Assembly: GCA_002633025.1 (NCBI GenBank)
Contig: NMRB01000024.1
Coordinates: 775,437-839,436, forward strand
Length of the DNA stretch: 64,000 bases
Source of the DNA: Notospermus geniculatus
Taxonomy: Eukaryota > Nemertea > Pilidiophora > Heteronemertea > Lineidae
Direction of reading: 5' to 3'
Positions within the stretch are counted from its first letter, which is position 1. Every line of letters begins with the position of its first letter. The notes below the pieces were generated by a model, which worked only from the letters and a program-made list of their open reading frames with translations, made no database searches and was not told where the DNA came from. The translations under genes were made by a program, and so were the position numbers. Below, piece after piece: positions 33,699 to 44,737 of this stretch.

Positions 33699-36690
33699 TG
33701 CATTTTCCTGACATCTGAGAGCAAAATACACGAATTTTTGTGTGATTTAATTTTTCTTCCTAAAAAATGATTGCTCTGCCCAAAACAGGGGGCGTAGGCC
33801 TACGCCCCGGATCCGACCCTGCCCTGCCAGAGCTCACGGCCACGCTGTGAGCAGAAGGATAGAACAATCTAAATCAATGCAAATTTTGTATAAGGGGCCT
33901 ACTACCTGTGACAGGGGCCAAAGTCCCCCGGAATCAAAGTCCGGTCCAATCGTTCAACTGGCCAGAGATCGTCCATCGAATCTAGTTAGGCCCCTAACCT
34001 TTAACAACAGGCGGGCTAGTTTGGCGGACATTTGCATTCCTAGGACGTTAGTTCTTGTCAAAAGACAAGACAAAGACAGTTTGAAAGAATCACCAAAAAT
34101 ATAGCCAACAGGGATAATACAGCTGCGGACCATGTCAACAAGCAAGGTACCGGTAATAGGTCAGAATCTTGACTAATTTACTTGTCCTCTGGTTTGGGAA
34201 TTTTATTCCCTCCAAAACTTCACATTGACACTGCCACCGACTGTAGGCTCGATGCTGTCGCCCCCTGTGAGCAATCTATAGATATTCAACAGAACATCAA
34301 GCAGATGATAAAGTTATATTGCATCTTCCAGCACTTTACAGCTGTTATGTGACATGCTTTCAAACTAGTCTGTAATTTTCTGTCATTTTGAGATAAACAG
34401 CAGGTAAATGATTTGCTAAGAACGACATTCGTTGTTTTATGTATGTAGGCTATAATCTTTGAGAGCATGCAGCTCTGGTCTCATCGTCATGATCTTCACT
34501 CCATGCACGCAGTCACAGTACACAGTATCGCTGTGTGATGTGCAGCGTCTTTTTTGAGCTTGATGAGCGACATGTGAGCGAGGTTCATGAAAGGAACGCC
34601 CCAATAAATCGGACCGAATCGGAGCATAAGGTCATCGAATCGGCATCAATGTTCTTTTTAAACGCAAGAATCATGCATTAATGACTTAGAAATAAAAATG
34701 AAACTTGGATTATGTTAGAACGCTGACAGGTAGGTTAGTTCCGCTTTCTGCCGTCTACACACCCGTGGCGCTGCGCTCCGACGGCAAGCACTGGATGAAG
34801 TAGATTGGTACCACGATTCTCCACTAGGTGGGTTTATGAGGATTGGTCTTGAGGATTTGATTTGGTTGATGACGATAAAATAATCAATTATCTCCCGGAC
34901 AATATGCAAAATTTGTTCATTATTATGATGTTAAGTTATGTGATAAGAAATGATGTTTTTATGTAATATGAGGATTGGTCTTGAGGATTTGATTTGGTTG
35001 ATGAGGATAAAATAATCAATTATCTCCCGGATAATATGCAAAATTTGTTCATTATTTATGATGTTAAGTTATGTGATAAGAATGATGTTTTTATGTAAAT
35101 TAACATGAAATGAGTCAAAATATATTAAAACACTGTTTCCAACTGCGTAACTAATTAAAAACAACAAAAAACATCACCTATTTGATTACGAGGCACCATG
35201 TTTCTGTCTGTTGGTAATGCATTTATGGGGTGTAAATACAACCGTTCAAAAGTTGGCTGTACATCGGGCCCCATTCTCCTGTACAAAGCTCAGTTCTTGG
35301 GTCCAGTGATGAAGATGGTTTAAAAAAATTCAGTTGCCGGTAATTTCAGTCAAAAGGATTGCTGGAAGTGCCGGGAAAGTTCTTCATGCAAGGAAGCCAT
35401 TCTCTATCAACAAAGATAGTTTGGCAAACTTCACAGTGTCACACCAAAAATCCCATGGGACTTTTATTTCACTCATTTCACACCGGACTAATGAATGAGC
35501 GTGCACAGAAATTGACCTGAATTAGATTACAGATTTTTGCAGGATGATAGACAGGGAATACAAGGATGGCTCAATCGAAACCACGGAATGGTGATTTCCG
35601 GGCGAAAACAGACGAGATCCTACTGTGACGTTGTGATCTGCATGAACGGGAAACTGTTCCAGCATTCCAATATCTCACATCTTGGCCATGATCACAGAAT
35701 TTATTAGGTACCCAATATATGACATGTCTCAGTGCCAACTCTGGCATTGTGAGACCTGGGAGTATAAAATGAGGGACCTCTCAGAATATGGAACGCCTAA
35801 TACCTCGGCTCGACTTAAGGATTCTCGTGATGCTATGCTTCCTTGGTATGTACCATGTTTACAAGCAATAACCTCAATGCCAGGGGACCGGTACCTTTAC
35901 TCCTTGTTAGCTCAGCTGACCACTTGAGGTCAGCAGAGCTATTCAATAATTCATAGGCCTACTGAGTGGCATCCTATATAGGCCTATGTGTTGTCCATTA
36001 AACCAGCCATGTCCAAACGCGGCACCAAGAGCCGCCGACGGCACCTAAAAATATTTTGGCGGCACCAAGGAAAAATGAACAGAGTGCCGCATGCGGCACT
36101 TTGGAAGCTTTAAAGGGGATCTCTGCGGCACCAAAACCCAATTTGGTGGCACCCAATTCTAAATTCAAGTATTTTGCTCTCAGATGCCAGGAAAATGCAT
36201 CTAAAAGCACTTTAAATTTTCAAATTTTTCTGGGGGAGTGCCCCCAGACCCCCCTCCACGTTTGCCCTACACTAGAAAATTTTGGCCCCCCAGGCCATCA
36301 AAGTTGCCGTCTGGTGGTCGTATCACACAACATACTTAGGCGGCACCCAGAAATTTAGAAGTGAATATAGCGGCACTGGAACCCCGGGGGTCTGGACAGG
36401 TCTGTAAACTGGCACAGAGGCATGCAAATTGGTGGATCAGTTGGCCCTAGGGCAAGCTTTAAAAGAACCAATATTTTTCCCAATTTGACCTACATTCTGC
36501 TCTCCAGGATGCATTTTCCGTAAAACGAAATATCACAATATCTCAGTCCAGAAACTGCTAAGCAACACATCACAGAATTTATTAGGGTATGGAGTTTGAT
36601 TTGGATACGAGTGTAATGGTAATCAATTCTAAATTTGTCCTCCAGGTGGTGCTAGCAGACAAAATAAGACAGCACTATTTGAATTTCCCG

Positions 36691-36736
36691 CGCCAATCAC
36701 TTGGCACGTTCAGGGGGAATCATGGGAAGATGGCGG
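36691..36736 (+). promoter_or_regulatory. candidate promoter core, R2 module
   Basis: GCCAATCAC (a CCAAT box) is followed about 30 bases later by AAGATGGCGG, a YY1-type initiator word. The same pair is kept at 48772-48812 and 61244-61295 in the sister modules. It would place a start about 3.7 kb upstream of the R2 ectodomain exon. Weak evidence. Confidence 0.25.
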
Positions 36737-37155
36737 TGCTTGCACAATGTGAATCGAGTTGAATGTCAATGATCATCGCATAAAATCTCTATGATCATAC
36801 ACAATCGCCTTTTGAATTCATGCCTGATTGGCACTTTAGAGTATCATCAATCAATAACTGGAATTATTTTGCATCAAAACAACACTAGTGGGTTCAAAAA
36901 TGCCGATAGATACAGTATCAGGAAAAAACCATGATGATCGAACCGAGCATCAGCGACCTCGGCTCCATGCTATGATGCATGTCAAGTCTTCGACTCGGGT
37001 TGCTTTCAGAGCGTCACTGTCTCAAAAAATTGCTAATATTTCACATATTTTGATACTTTTATTTAAGTGTGGTTAGCAGCATTAACGACGAAGAGGTGTG
37101 GAAATTTGCTGCAATAATCAGCTGATGACATCGATGGCACCTCGCTCGCCCGGCT

Positions 37156-37267
37156 GCGAATTTTTTTTCCCAACTGATGTATCCATTACGACCAACTTTT
37201 TTTCCCAACCTATATAGCAAAAGCTAATCCTAATCCTAATTTTAATCCTAATCCTCATACTACTCCC

Positions 37268-37302
<35 letters not shown>

Positions 37303-37394
37303 AACCAACCCACCATTCACTTCGTAAATTTCATTTCGTAATGGATATAGGCCTACTGGTTGGGAATCTATACTGGTTGGGAAAAAAAAATTGC
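37156..37394. mobile_element. MITE with internal telomere-like repeats
   Basis: Flanked by the 9-base direct repeat CGCCCGGCT (37147-37155 and 37395-37403). The ends are inverted: GCGAATTTTTTTTCCCAAC and GTTGGGAAAAAAAAATTGC. The interior has degenerate CTAATC units and CCCTAACCCTAACCC (37276-37290). The sister modules at about 49217 and 61715 have a single CCCGGCT and no insert. Confidence 0.75.
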
Positions 37395-37714
37395 CGCCCG
37401 GCTTGCTCTTCTCTGGGCTATTCGTAATTTTGAGTAGACTCTGGATGTTTCGTAGCGTGGGGCAATTTGCTTTGCTAATATTTCACATAGGCCTATTTAT
37501 TTCGACAGTTACATGTAGATGTGTCTTTAGTTTGACTTGGACCATCAACGAGGGAGGGATTGGGAACATTTTTAATGGTGCATATCAGAGCCAATGGCAC
37601 CCCGCTCGCTGCAACGTTGACTGTCAAGCATTTTCTAACATACACCATTAGCCAGGACTGGGTCCCATCTTTGCCGCTCCACTCCCGCGGCGCCACCTCT
37701 TCCGATCTTCAGCA

Positions 37715-38108
37715 CTTAAAGGGACTAGGAAAATTTTTTCAAGCTTCGGTTATTACAAAATGCTAGTCTTTCATGATAAATTCCCACCGTCAATTCACTT
37801 TTTCAATTAAGTGTTAATTACTGGCACCCAGACAAATCAGTCGTCACGACACCATGGAGAATTCACCACGTCACTGGGAACCTCATCGCTGTATGTATTG
37901 TATAGAGCGAGCTTGTACTCTATTATGTTGATTACATGTAGGTTCCCAGTGACGTGGTGAATGCTCCATGGTGTGGTGATAACTGATTTGTCTGGGTGCC
38001 AGTAATTAACAGTTAATTGAAAAAGTGAATTGACGGTGGGAATTTATCATGAAAGACTAGCATTTTGTAATAACCGAAGCTTGAAAAAATTTTCCTAGCC
38101 CCTTTAAG
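37715..38108. mobile_element. long foldback element, 394 bp
   Basis: Arms of about 180 bases run from CTTAAAGGGACTAGGAAAAT to the inverse ATTTTCCTAGCCCCTTTAAG, nearly perfect. It is absent from the sister modules near 49690 and 62180. Confidence 0.75.
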
Positions 38109-40397
38109 TTGGACACAAATTGCCTGTGCACATATTTGTTTTTGATCACAAATTATGATTCACAGGGTCGTAATATAGTGAAATAAAACCACTTGCCATG
38201 CACATATGTTCACATGCAAAAATTGAACCACAATGTCTAACTGTAGGGAAAAATTGGTGCACAAGGGTAGATTTATCAAGACGGAGTCCATTCACAAGGT
38301 GGACGTCCGAGATCTTGTGGGCACACCTTTTTTTCATGTGCACATGTGCTGGCTTAAAAAGCCATAGCCTGGTGCACATATTGTCCCTTCCCAGATCAGG
38401 AACATGACTGCTGCATTTTCATGCTTATTCAGTGCATTTGAAGGCCCATTAACAGATTTATTTCCTTTGCACCAATTTCTTCTGCACCAATTTTTTTCTT
38501 CTGCACCAATTTTCGCATGTGCAGAAAACCATCTTATAAGAAATAGCATGTATGTGCACAAGAAAAAGATCCATAATCTCAATTTTTCACTATAGCCGAG
38601 TTCCGCAAGGCAGCCTATCGATTTTGATTGTGACTTCCAATATGGGTTTGACTTCCAATATGGGTTCCTTCACGTCAGGTATAAACTTTAGGACACGAAG
38701 ATAATGGCGCCTGCAGATGGAGGGGGACACACTGATACGTATCCAGAAGATAAAAACATCGCCAGACCGTCATGACCGAGGCCGCTTCAGGCCTGTGGCT
38801 GTACAGCGCCGTGGGATCTTGAATAGAGGTTTCCCACGTGACGTCATCAAGGCCGCGTTGACCACGTGTTTCCTGAAGGAACGTCACGATGACGCGATGA
38901 CGTTATTTGGTGTGCTGTCTCGTCGCGTCAATCCACGTGTAGCACCCTCACAGCGCCACCTATCTCCATTCTTCCGATATAGTGTCACTGCTAGAAGTGA
39001 CTTCCATATTGATGACGTCATAGATCCAAGGGCAGTAATCGAACGGTGCGTAGGCGTCTGATGACAGTGACCATGGTGATGAGCGTCCTACTTTCCAGGC
39101 TGTGGTCAAAATGGCGGCTGTTGCCGAGACACTCTGTTGAGCAAGTCCTTTCTGAAACTGTCTCAGAATGTGGGCCAGGTTGTAGTTTTAAATTAAAAGA
39201 GTATACAGATGGGAACTTTTCGTCATCTCTGATCGCGCAAGAATCATGATGTGATGGTATCCCTTCCCACAGGCTGTGGGGAACGCATTTTAAGTCGTAT
39301 TTTTAAATTTCGTCAACCGGCGTCCGCCATGATGGTTGCTATGAACAAACCTGACTGCACTGACAGCGTGATCATCGCACATGACAGAAATAGTTCCTGA
39401 CAAATAACTCGACTACTGTCACATTTATTGACTGTTCGTAAAAGGGACGAAAACCAGCAATATTTAGTCGATAAAGTAACTTTTAGGAGTAAAATTTTTA
39501 CATTTAAAACAGCGGCCTGGCCAGCTGAAATCAGCTGAACAAATCAAGATGGAAGTCACTTATGGCAGGGACAGTATTGACGACCGGAAGTAGTCAATCT
39601 GGACATGCGCAGGAGGTTGCCTATAGACCGTTCTCAAATTGACGCAAACGAGAAAGATCTGCGCACTTCCGCCGAAATTTCAACCATAGCCTCGGTCTGA
39701 AGCTGAATGACGTGACGCAGACAGCCCCGCGACAGTGACGTCGACGACGTTGCGTCAGACTCGACCATTGCCGAATACTAGTAATGGATTGCGTCACGTC
39801 ACCCGGTTTCAGATCGAGGTTATGGTTGAAATTTCGGAGGAAGTGCGCAGATCGGGGAATTTGAGAATGGTCTATTGACGCCAGTTTGCGTCATTTTGAC
39901 GGCCAGTCACATGACTTGATGACGTCAGTGGGATTCCTCTATAGTCAGCCGTCTTGCGATCACCTGCCCCAAAGGGCCCTCACCCCATAGCATGCGGAAG
40001 TAGAGGTGCGTTCTGAGGAGACAAACTAGAAAAGCAGATATAGGGCTCATTCGCTTTGTCAAATCGAGCGTGCACCTTGCTTGACCCCTAAAAAAGTACC
40101 AAAATACGTTTGGAAGAAAGAGGAGGCCTATTGGTCCTACCTGACCAAAGCCTAGAACAATTTCTGGGACCATTCCAGTGCCTCAAATTCCTTGTTACTC
40201 ACTATAATTTTTATCAACAAATTTCAAAATCGTTGGACGGTATATGGATGCTACATGTTACATGTTACATGTAGCATCCATTAAACTAGTTTCCTGCAGG
40301 CAACAACCATCAGATGAACAACTGAACTCTCAACAAGGAAAAGATCTTTGAACGCTCGGCTCGCGACATAAAATTGTTGATCTATTTCTCATTAAAG
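38109..40397. other. no supported gene upstream of R2 exon 1
   Basis: Contains single-copy sequence (38109-38580), a block shared with 24160 and 63950 (AATGGCGCCTGC), a foldback element at 39624-39874, and about 300 bases upstream of the ectodomain exon that are shared by all three receptors. No signal-peptide exon could be fixed. Confidence 0.4.
39624..39874. mobile_element. foldback element
   Basis: TAGACCGTTCTCAAATTGAC against AATTTGAGAATGGTCTA, with GAAATTTCAACCATA and TATGGTTGAAATTTC in the arms. Confidence 0.7.
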
Positions 40398-40718
40398 CTG
40401 GAACGACAGGTTCTTGTAACATCGAAGTCCTAGACACCACCGTCACCAACCAATTTGAGTACCTTCTAAACAACAACAGCAACCGCAGCGAAGACAGATG
40501 GAATTGCGTCTGCCAGGTCCCTCTACTAGTACAACTACATTCGACAACTAATATATCAGTCAGCATTTTTAACACTGAGAGCCGAATATTGAACATAACA
40601 CTTGACAATCACCCACCAGAAGAAACGCGATTAGACAACACGACAAAGTCATGGACGGGGATTGCAAAGGAAAAATTTGAAATCAACGTCAGACTAGACT
40701 TCTCACTTCATTTCAAAG
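40398..40718 (+). CDS. R2 ectodomain exon
   Basis: Acceptor CTCATTAAAG, donor AAAG|GTACGC, phase 1-1, 106 full codons. It contains GSCNIEV, WNCVCQVPLLVQLHSTTN, ISVSIFN, ILNITLDNHPPEE, SWTGIAKEKFEINVR and SLHFK. N-glycosylation sites NIS, NIT and NTT. Confidence 0.65.
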
Positions 40719-43700
40719 GTACGCTGATTAAGGACCGTCAAATCAAGTCAGTCTGCTATAAATTCTACTTTCGTACAAAGTTACCAACGAAGATTATCGT
40801 GAACTCAGGTTGAGCGACAGCTTTAGGAGCAGTAAGCCGCGCGTATTGCCAAAAGGTGACAGCACAGTTCTAGCTAAACTCCCCCGGCAGTTTCAAACCG
40901 CTACCCACTACGTTATCCGCGCTGAGAAACTGCCATTGTTGACGCCAATCTCAACTTATGACCAACAGACGGCGCTCGCTGTCGATTCGGGGAATCCCCA
41001 TTTGGGAATTTGCGCGATACTCGCCAGTAAAACGGACCAAATTAGTGATTCTCGGCAGCTTTTATGAGGCAACTGGATTATTTACCCTTCAAAATGTCCA
41101 AAACGTGGGGGCAGACTAACAGGTGCGTGACAACATTGCTCATATTTGCAAACGGCGTTGATCTTGTTGACTTTCCAATCGCGTAAAGTATGAATACACA
41201 GTGTACATTTTGTACACATATCATAGCCAATCAGAAAGTGTGTTACTCCGGCGTCGGCTAAATCCGTGATGACGGCTCGTGATTGGATATCTCGTCAAAC
41301 AGCGCCATCTGTTGACTGTAAGTCAATTTTGGCGCCAGTCATGCCAGTGTTTAGTGGGTCTATACCCTCTACGGCCAACTAAACACTGGGGACGAGTCGA
41401 GCGGTGTAAGTTCTAGCGGACCAATAGGCCTACACAGTGAAATCCACGTGATTGGTGCTCGATCTATAACGAATGGGTCCGCTATGTGCATTGAATTGGG
41501 CCGTAGTGACACCTACTGGTCAACTCGCTGACAGCTCCTAGTGCTGAGGTTTGCCAGGGCATGATGTGAAAATGGAAAGTTGTGGCTCAACCTGAGTTGA
41601 AGACAATCTTCGTTTGGTGCATATCGCTGATAGAGTGATTCGAATGAGATGACCAGCAAGAATTTTAACTGGAAGAATACTAGAATAGCTTTACTTTTCA
41701 GCTAACAGCTCACTTGACTTCTGCAAAACCACAACGTCGATGGTAGAGAAGACATCTGTCATTCCTGAACCAAAACCACAAGATAGTAAGACAAACGCTG
41801 GTGTTTCTCTCCTTTGTTTTTTATGTTTGACTCCTTACATGTGTCAATATTGTGTCCAAGTGGAGAAGCTTTCAACACTTTAACCAGACCTGAAGGCTTT
41901 AAGGGGCTGTTCGTTTTCGTCACTTGAGGAATCTGAGTGGTAATCCTTGGGAAAACGGAAAAAGCTATGCACTTGCAAATTGCAGGGATTATTTGTTATG
42001 CTCATTGGAAAGCAACAAAATTGCCCCATGTGCGGATGTTTTTAATGGCAAGGACGACCTCAGTGCGTCATGCGCGCAACTTATTCCTCGGCCGGATCTT
42101 GTTTTTTATTGTGGAAAGCAAGAAAGGTTGCTTTTCGCCGCAATGGCATTGCCTCGAGGTGGATGAATCAAAGGTAACTGTCGGACTAATGGAAATCGAG
42201 GATTGGCAGCGGGAATTCTCGAAAATCGAAAACGGCCGGTGGTTGACATTATTTCGTTGAATTTCAGCGACAGGCTCGCCGTCCAGCGACTGCAGCGACG
42301 AATGTACCACGACGCCGTCGGGCGAAGGAAAAGAAGACAGTAAGACCACTCTTGCAGTTCGTTCATTTGTTAAGGTTGCGGTTACATAGAGCTACATCAT
42401 GGTATACGGACACGCTGGTTAACAGTAGAGAGTTTTCGAAAAGCCCCCAAAACGCCAACAGGAACGCCAAGCCCATTGTTCGATGCCACCAAGATAGCGC
42501 CGAACAAAAGGATAGACGTTCGCGTTGGCGTTTCGCGGGCTTCGCGAAAACTCTAATGGCTTCACGGTCGCGAACCCATTGCGAAGCCTTGTTAATCGAC
42601 GTGTTCGTATACTGTGTAGCTCTATGTAATCAGCCTAAAGCGGGTGATCCACTGTTGCGGGTGATCCACTGTTGCGATTTTGGCTTCAGACGGGGTTGCG
42701 ATCCCTTGCGGTTACCTTATAAGGACTTCCGATTGCCATATAAGGTAACCGCAAGGGATCGCAACCCCGTCTCAAGCCCAAATCGCAACAGTGGATCACC
42801 CGCTTTAGGGACGTCTTGGAGATGACAAATGCTGTCTGACACCGAGACAGGGATGTTCCTGTATGCATCTTTTTTTCTCCACAGAACCATCTCTCACTGT
42901 CTTGTTGCTTGTGATCTGTTGCGTGCTCGTCACCCTGACTGCCACGATTCTTGGAATAACAATTGCGGCCATTAAGAGGTAATTACGCGTATGACAATAT
43001 GGCTTCTTGATTTGAGAGCCAGCACTAAAGGCTAGTCGCACATTGACAGCAAGTCTCAATGCGGTGGGGGTCGACTGACCCGGCTGAATGACAAGCCCAG
43101 CAGCGTTGGATCAGTCGACTTTAAAAACACCCCTACCGCATTGAGATTTGCCGTCAACGTCCGCCTAGCTTTAAGGGTAGGAACACACCTAACGCGATTC
43201 GCATGCGATTGGGCGACGCATGCGTCAACGCAATTGTTTGCGTGCAGTGCGGCGGAAAATAACAAAGGCGTTGTCGCATGCGTCAACGAATCGCGTTAGG
43301 TGTGTAGCCACCCTAAGCCAAGCGCACATTCGCGACAAAACCCAATGCGTTAGGGGTGTCTGTTAAAATCGACTGACCTGGCTGAATGACGAGTCGACAG
43401 CGTTGGGTCAGTCGACTTTAAAAACACCCCTAACGCATTGAGGTTTGCCGCAAGTGTGCGCTAGGCTTCAGTCGTTTGAAACGTCCACGGAGCACTGGTC
43501 TGGATACTCCCTCTGTGTCAGTTACCATAGTGACAGAAAGGTCAGAATAGATGTAACTTTACATCTGACTCAGTGAAAACTGGAGAAAAACATCAAAATT
43601 TGAATTAGCGCCTAATTCACTGAACATGGCTATTGAGTGGAAATCATTAAAACGATTTTTAGAGAGCGACACATAGGCCTTCGTAAGACAAGAGTAACAT

Positions 43701-44737
43701 TACAGAAAAAACAGTTATTGCTGAATAAGTTTTGTCCACAGAGTTGACAGAATGCCGAACTTGACCTATGTTTTGTCTCTTCTACTAGTTGTCGAAGATT
43801 CTCAGCAATCAAAGAACGCCGAAAACAGCAAAGAAAGATGAGCCAGTCTCCTCAAAGCCCAGGTATTGAACTCTCTACCGTCGTGGGCGTGAGAGCCGGG
43901 GAGAGGTACACCAGGACTGCTGGAATCCGAGCCAATGAGTGTGGACCGAACGCAAATGGCGAGTGCAGTGGGACGGACGCAAAAGCTGTGGTCGTTGTGT
44001 ACGACACGATCCGGGGAGCTGTTGTGTGTCAAGAGGTAGGCCAAGCTGCTAGTAGCACCCCGATGTCACACAGAAGGGCACGGAAGATCTCTGTTGGAAG
44101 CACTGCGGCGAAGACTATCCATGGAGTCGCTATTTCTGATGATCTAGGCGAATACACTGATATCGCAATGGAGTGCCACAATGCAGAGCCACATTTGGAT
44201 GATATAAGTTTTGTGGTAGAAGAAAGCTCGAGTTGTGCGCACCGAAAGGGCGGCATCCCACCGTATGCGAAAATGAACAAGAAGCGAGGCCTTGCGCATG
44301 GACAAAGCTGCGAGGGAATATTAGACAGGCCAGACCCTACGCCTGAAAGAAGGCGAGTAGCGTCAATCGATTGCCCGAGGCTGCTGGATGGGGTTGAGAC
44401 GGGCCAAGCCACGGACACGGGAGAGGTTGAACATGGCCAGGATGCGGTGGGAACTGCTTGCGCCGGAATGAACGAGAAGGTGGTAACTGAAAGTTCAACG
44501 CTTAGTCGAGATGTCGTGATTGGTGGAGAAGATTCTGAAGAAGCCGACTCAGACTACGAAACCATTTATTCCACCGTTGAGGAAAGGTACCCTCCGAAAG
44601 TAAATGTTACTGGAAAGGCGTGTGACGAAGTCCTCGTTGCTGACATGGCTGAGACTCCAGGTACGCCAGACGAAGAAGATCTGTACGACCACCTACAACG
44701 CCCTGGTTTAATAATTAAAAAATTCATCCGATATTGA
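40398..44737 (+). CDS. receptor R2: type I membrane protein with ITIM-like tail (5' end not found)
   Basis: Exons 40398-40718, 41702-41785, 42268-42339, 42885-42978 and 43789-44737, all in phase and of the same order as in R1. The tail is nearly that of R1 (same six tyrosine motifs, including VVYDTI, SDYETI and TIYSTV) with five extra residues near its start. The ectodomain is closer to R3 than to R1. Introns share insertions with R3 (IR-D inside IR-E; IR-F after the membrane exon) that R1 lacks. It is thus a mosaic in its relations. Predicted to sit in the plasma membrane; ligand unknown. Confidence 0.7.
41702..41785 (+). CDS. R2 stalk exon 1
   Basis: Acceptor CTTTTCAG, donor GATA|GTAAGA, phase 1-1. 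Encodes NSSLDFCKTTTSMVEKTSVI followed by PEPKPQD. One NSS site. Confidence 0.6.
42268..42339 (+). CDS. R2 stalk exon 2
   Basis: Acceptor GAATTTCAG, donor GACA|GTAAGA, phase 1-1, 72 nt. Encodes TGSPSSDCSDECTTTPSGEG followed by KED. Identical in sequence to the R3 exon apart from its flanks. Confidence 0.6.
42385..42633. mobile_element. IR-E element with IR-D inside
   Basis: An outer IR-E hairpin is interrupted at 42428-42554 by an IR-D element (GAGTTTTCGAAAAGCCCCC to GCGAAAACTCT). The same nesting is found in R3 but not in R1. Confidence 0.7.
42634..42810. mobile_element. foldback element
   Basis: CTAAAGCGGGTGATCCACTG against its inverse at the right end, with ATAAGGTAACCGCAAGGGAT in the arm. 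The left arm has a small tandem repeat of GCGGGTGATCCACTGTT. Confidence 0.7.
42885..42978 (+). CDS. R2 transmembrane exon
   Basis: Acceptor TTCTCCACAG, donor AAGAG|GTAATT, 94 nt, phase 1-2. The peptide PSLTVLLLVICCVLVTLTAT is identical to R1 over its whole length; only the split first codon differs (Lys here). Confidence 0.75.
43022..43478. mobile_element. two IR-F elements separated by a hairpin
   Basis: IR-F copies at about 43022-43172 and 43318-43478 have the arm core CTCAATGCGGTAGGGGTG and GTCGACTGACCCGGCTGAAT in the middle. Between them lies a hairpin at 43173-43316 built on ACACACCTAACGCGATTCG. One IR-F is also present in R3 at the same intron position (53937-55025). Confidence 0.65.
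43789..44737 (+). CDS. R2 cytoplasmic tail exon
   Basis: Acceptor TTCTACTAG at 43788, phase 2 in, stop TGA at 44735-44737. Basic start CRRFSAIKERRKQQRK, then 299 residues with the same tyrosine motifs as R1. Compared with R1, one 5-codon insertion (RTAGI region) and scattered substitutions keep the frame. Confidence 0.75.

Larger units (their letters stand above)
31807..34177. other. R1 3' flank, duplicated after R2
   Basis: Matches 44738-46990 for most of its length. It holds foldback elements (32400-32510, 32524-32672), a dispersed repeat containing TCAAGTTTCCCGCCTTTTCC (also near 20950 and 46060) and an N gap. No further gene is seen. AATAAA at 33073 is a possible but distant poly(A) signal. 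Confidence 0.6.
34178..37714. other. module upstream of R2 (no confident exon)
   Basis: Repeated, with substitutions and indels, at 47646-49670 and 58800-62340, with a diverged form inside 23270-24160. Two segments stay open in the same frame in some copies (35530-35700, with CDVVICMNGKLFQ; 35732-35850, with CQLWHCETWEYKMRD followed by GTATGT), but frames are broken between copies. They may be old exons. Confidence 0.4.

Noticed and set aside
33126-33724. Frames made mostly of X
   Set aside because: They run through the N gap.
37207-37312. True telomere or chromosome end
   Set aside because: The CCCTAA stretch is short and degenerate and lies inside an inverted-ended insertion with sister empty sites.
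38717-39061. 114-codon plus-strand frame upstream of R2
   Set aside because: It spans repeat junctions, lacks splice sites fitting the R2 exons and is not kept in the sister copies.
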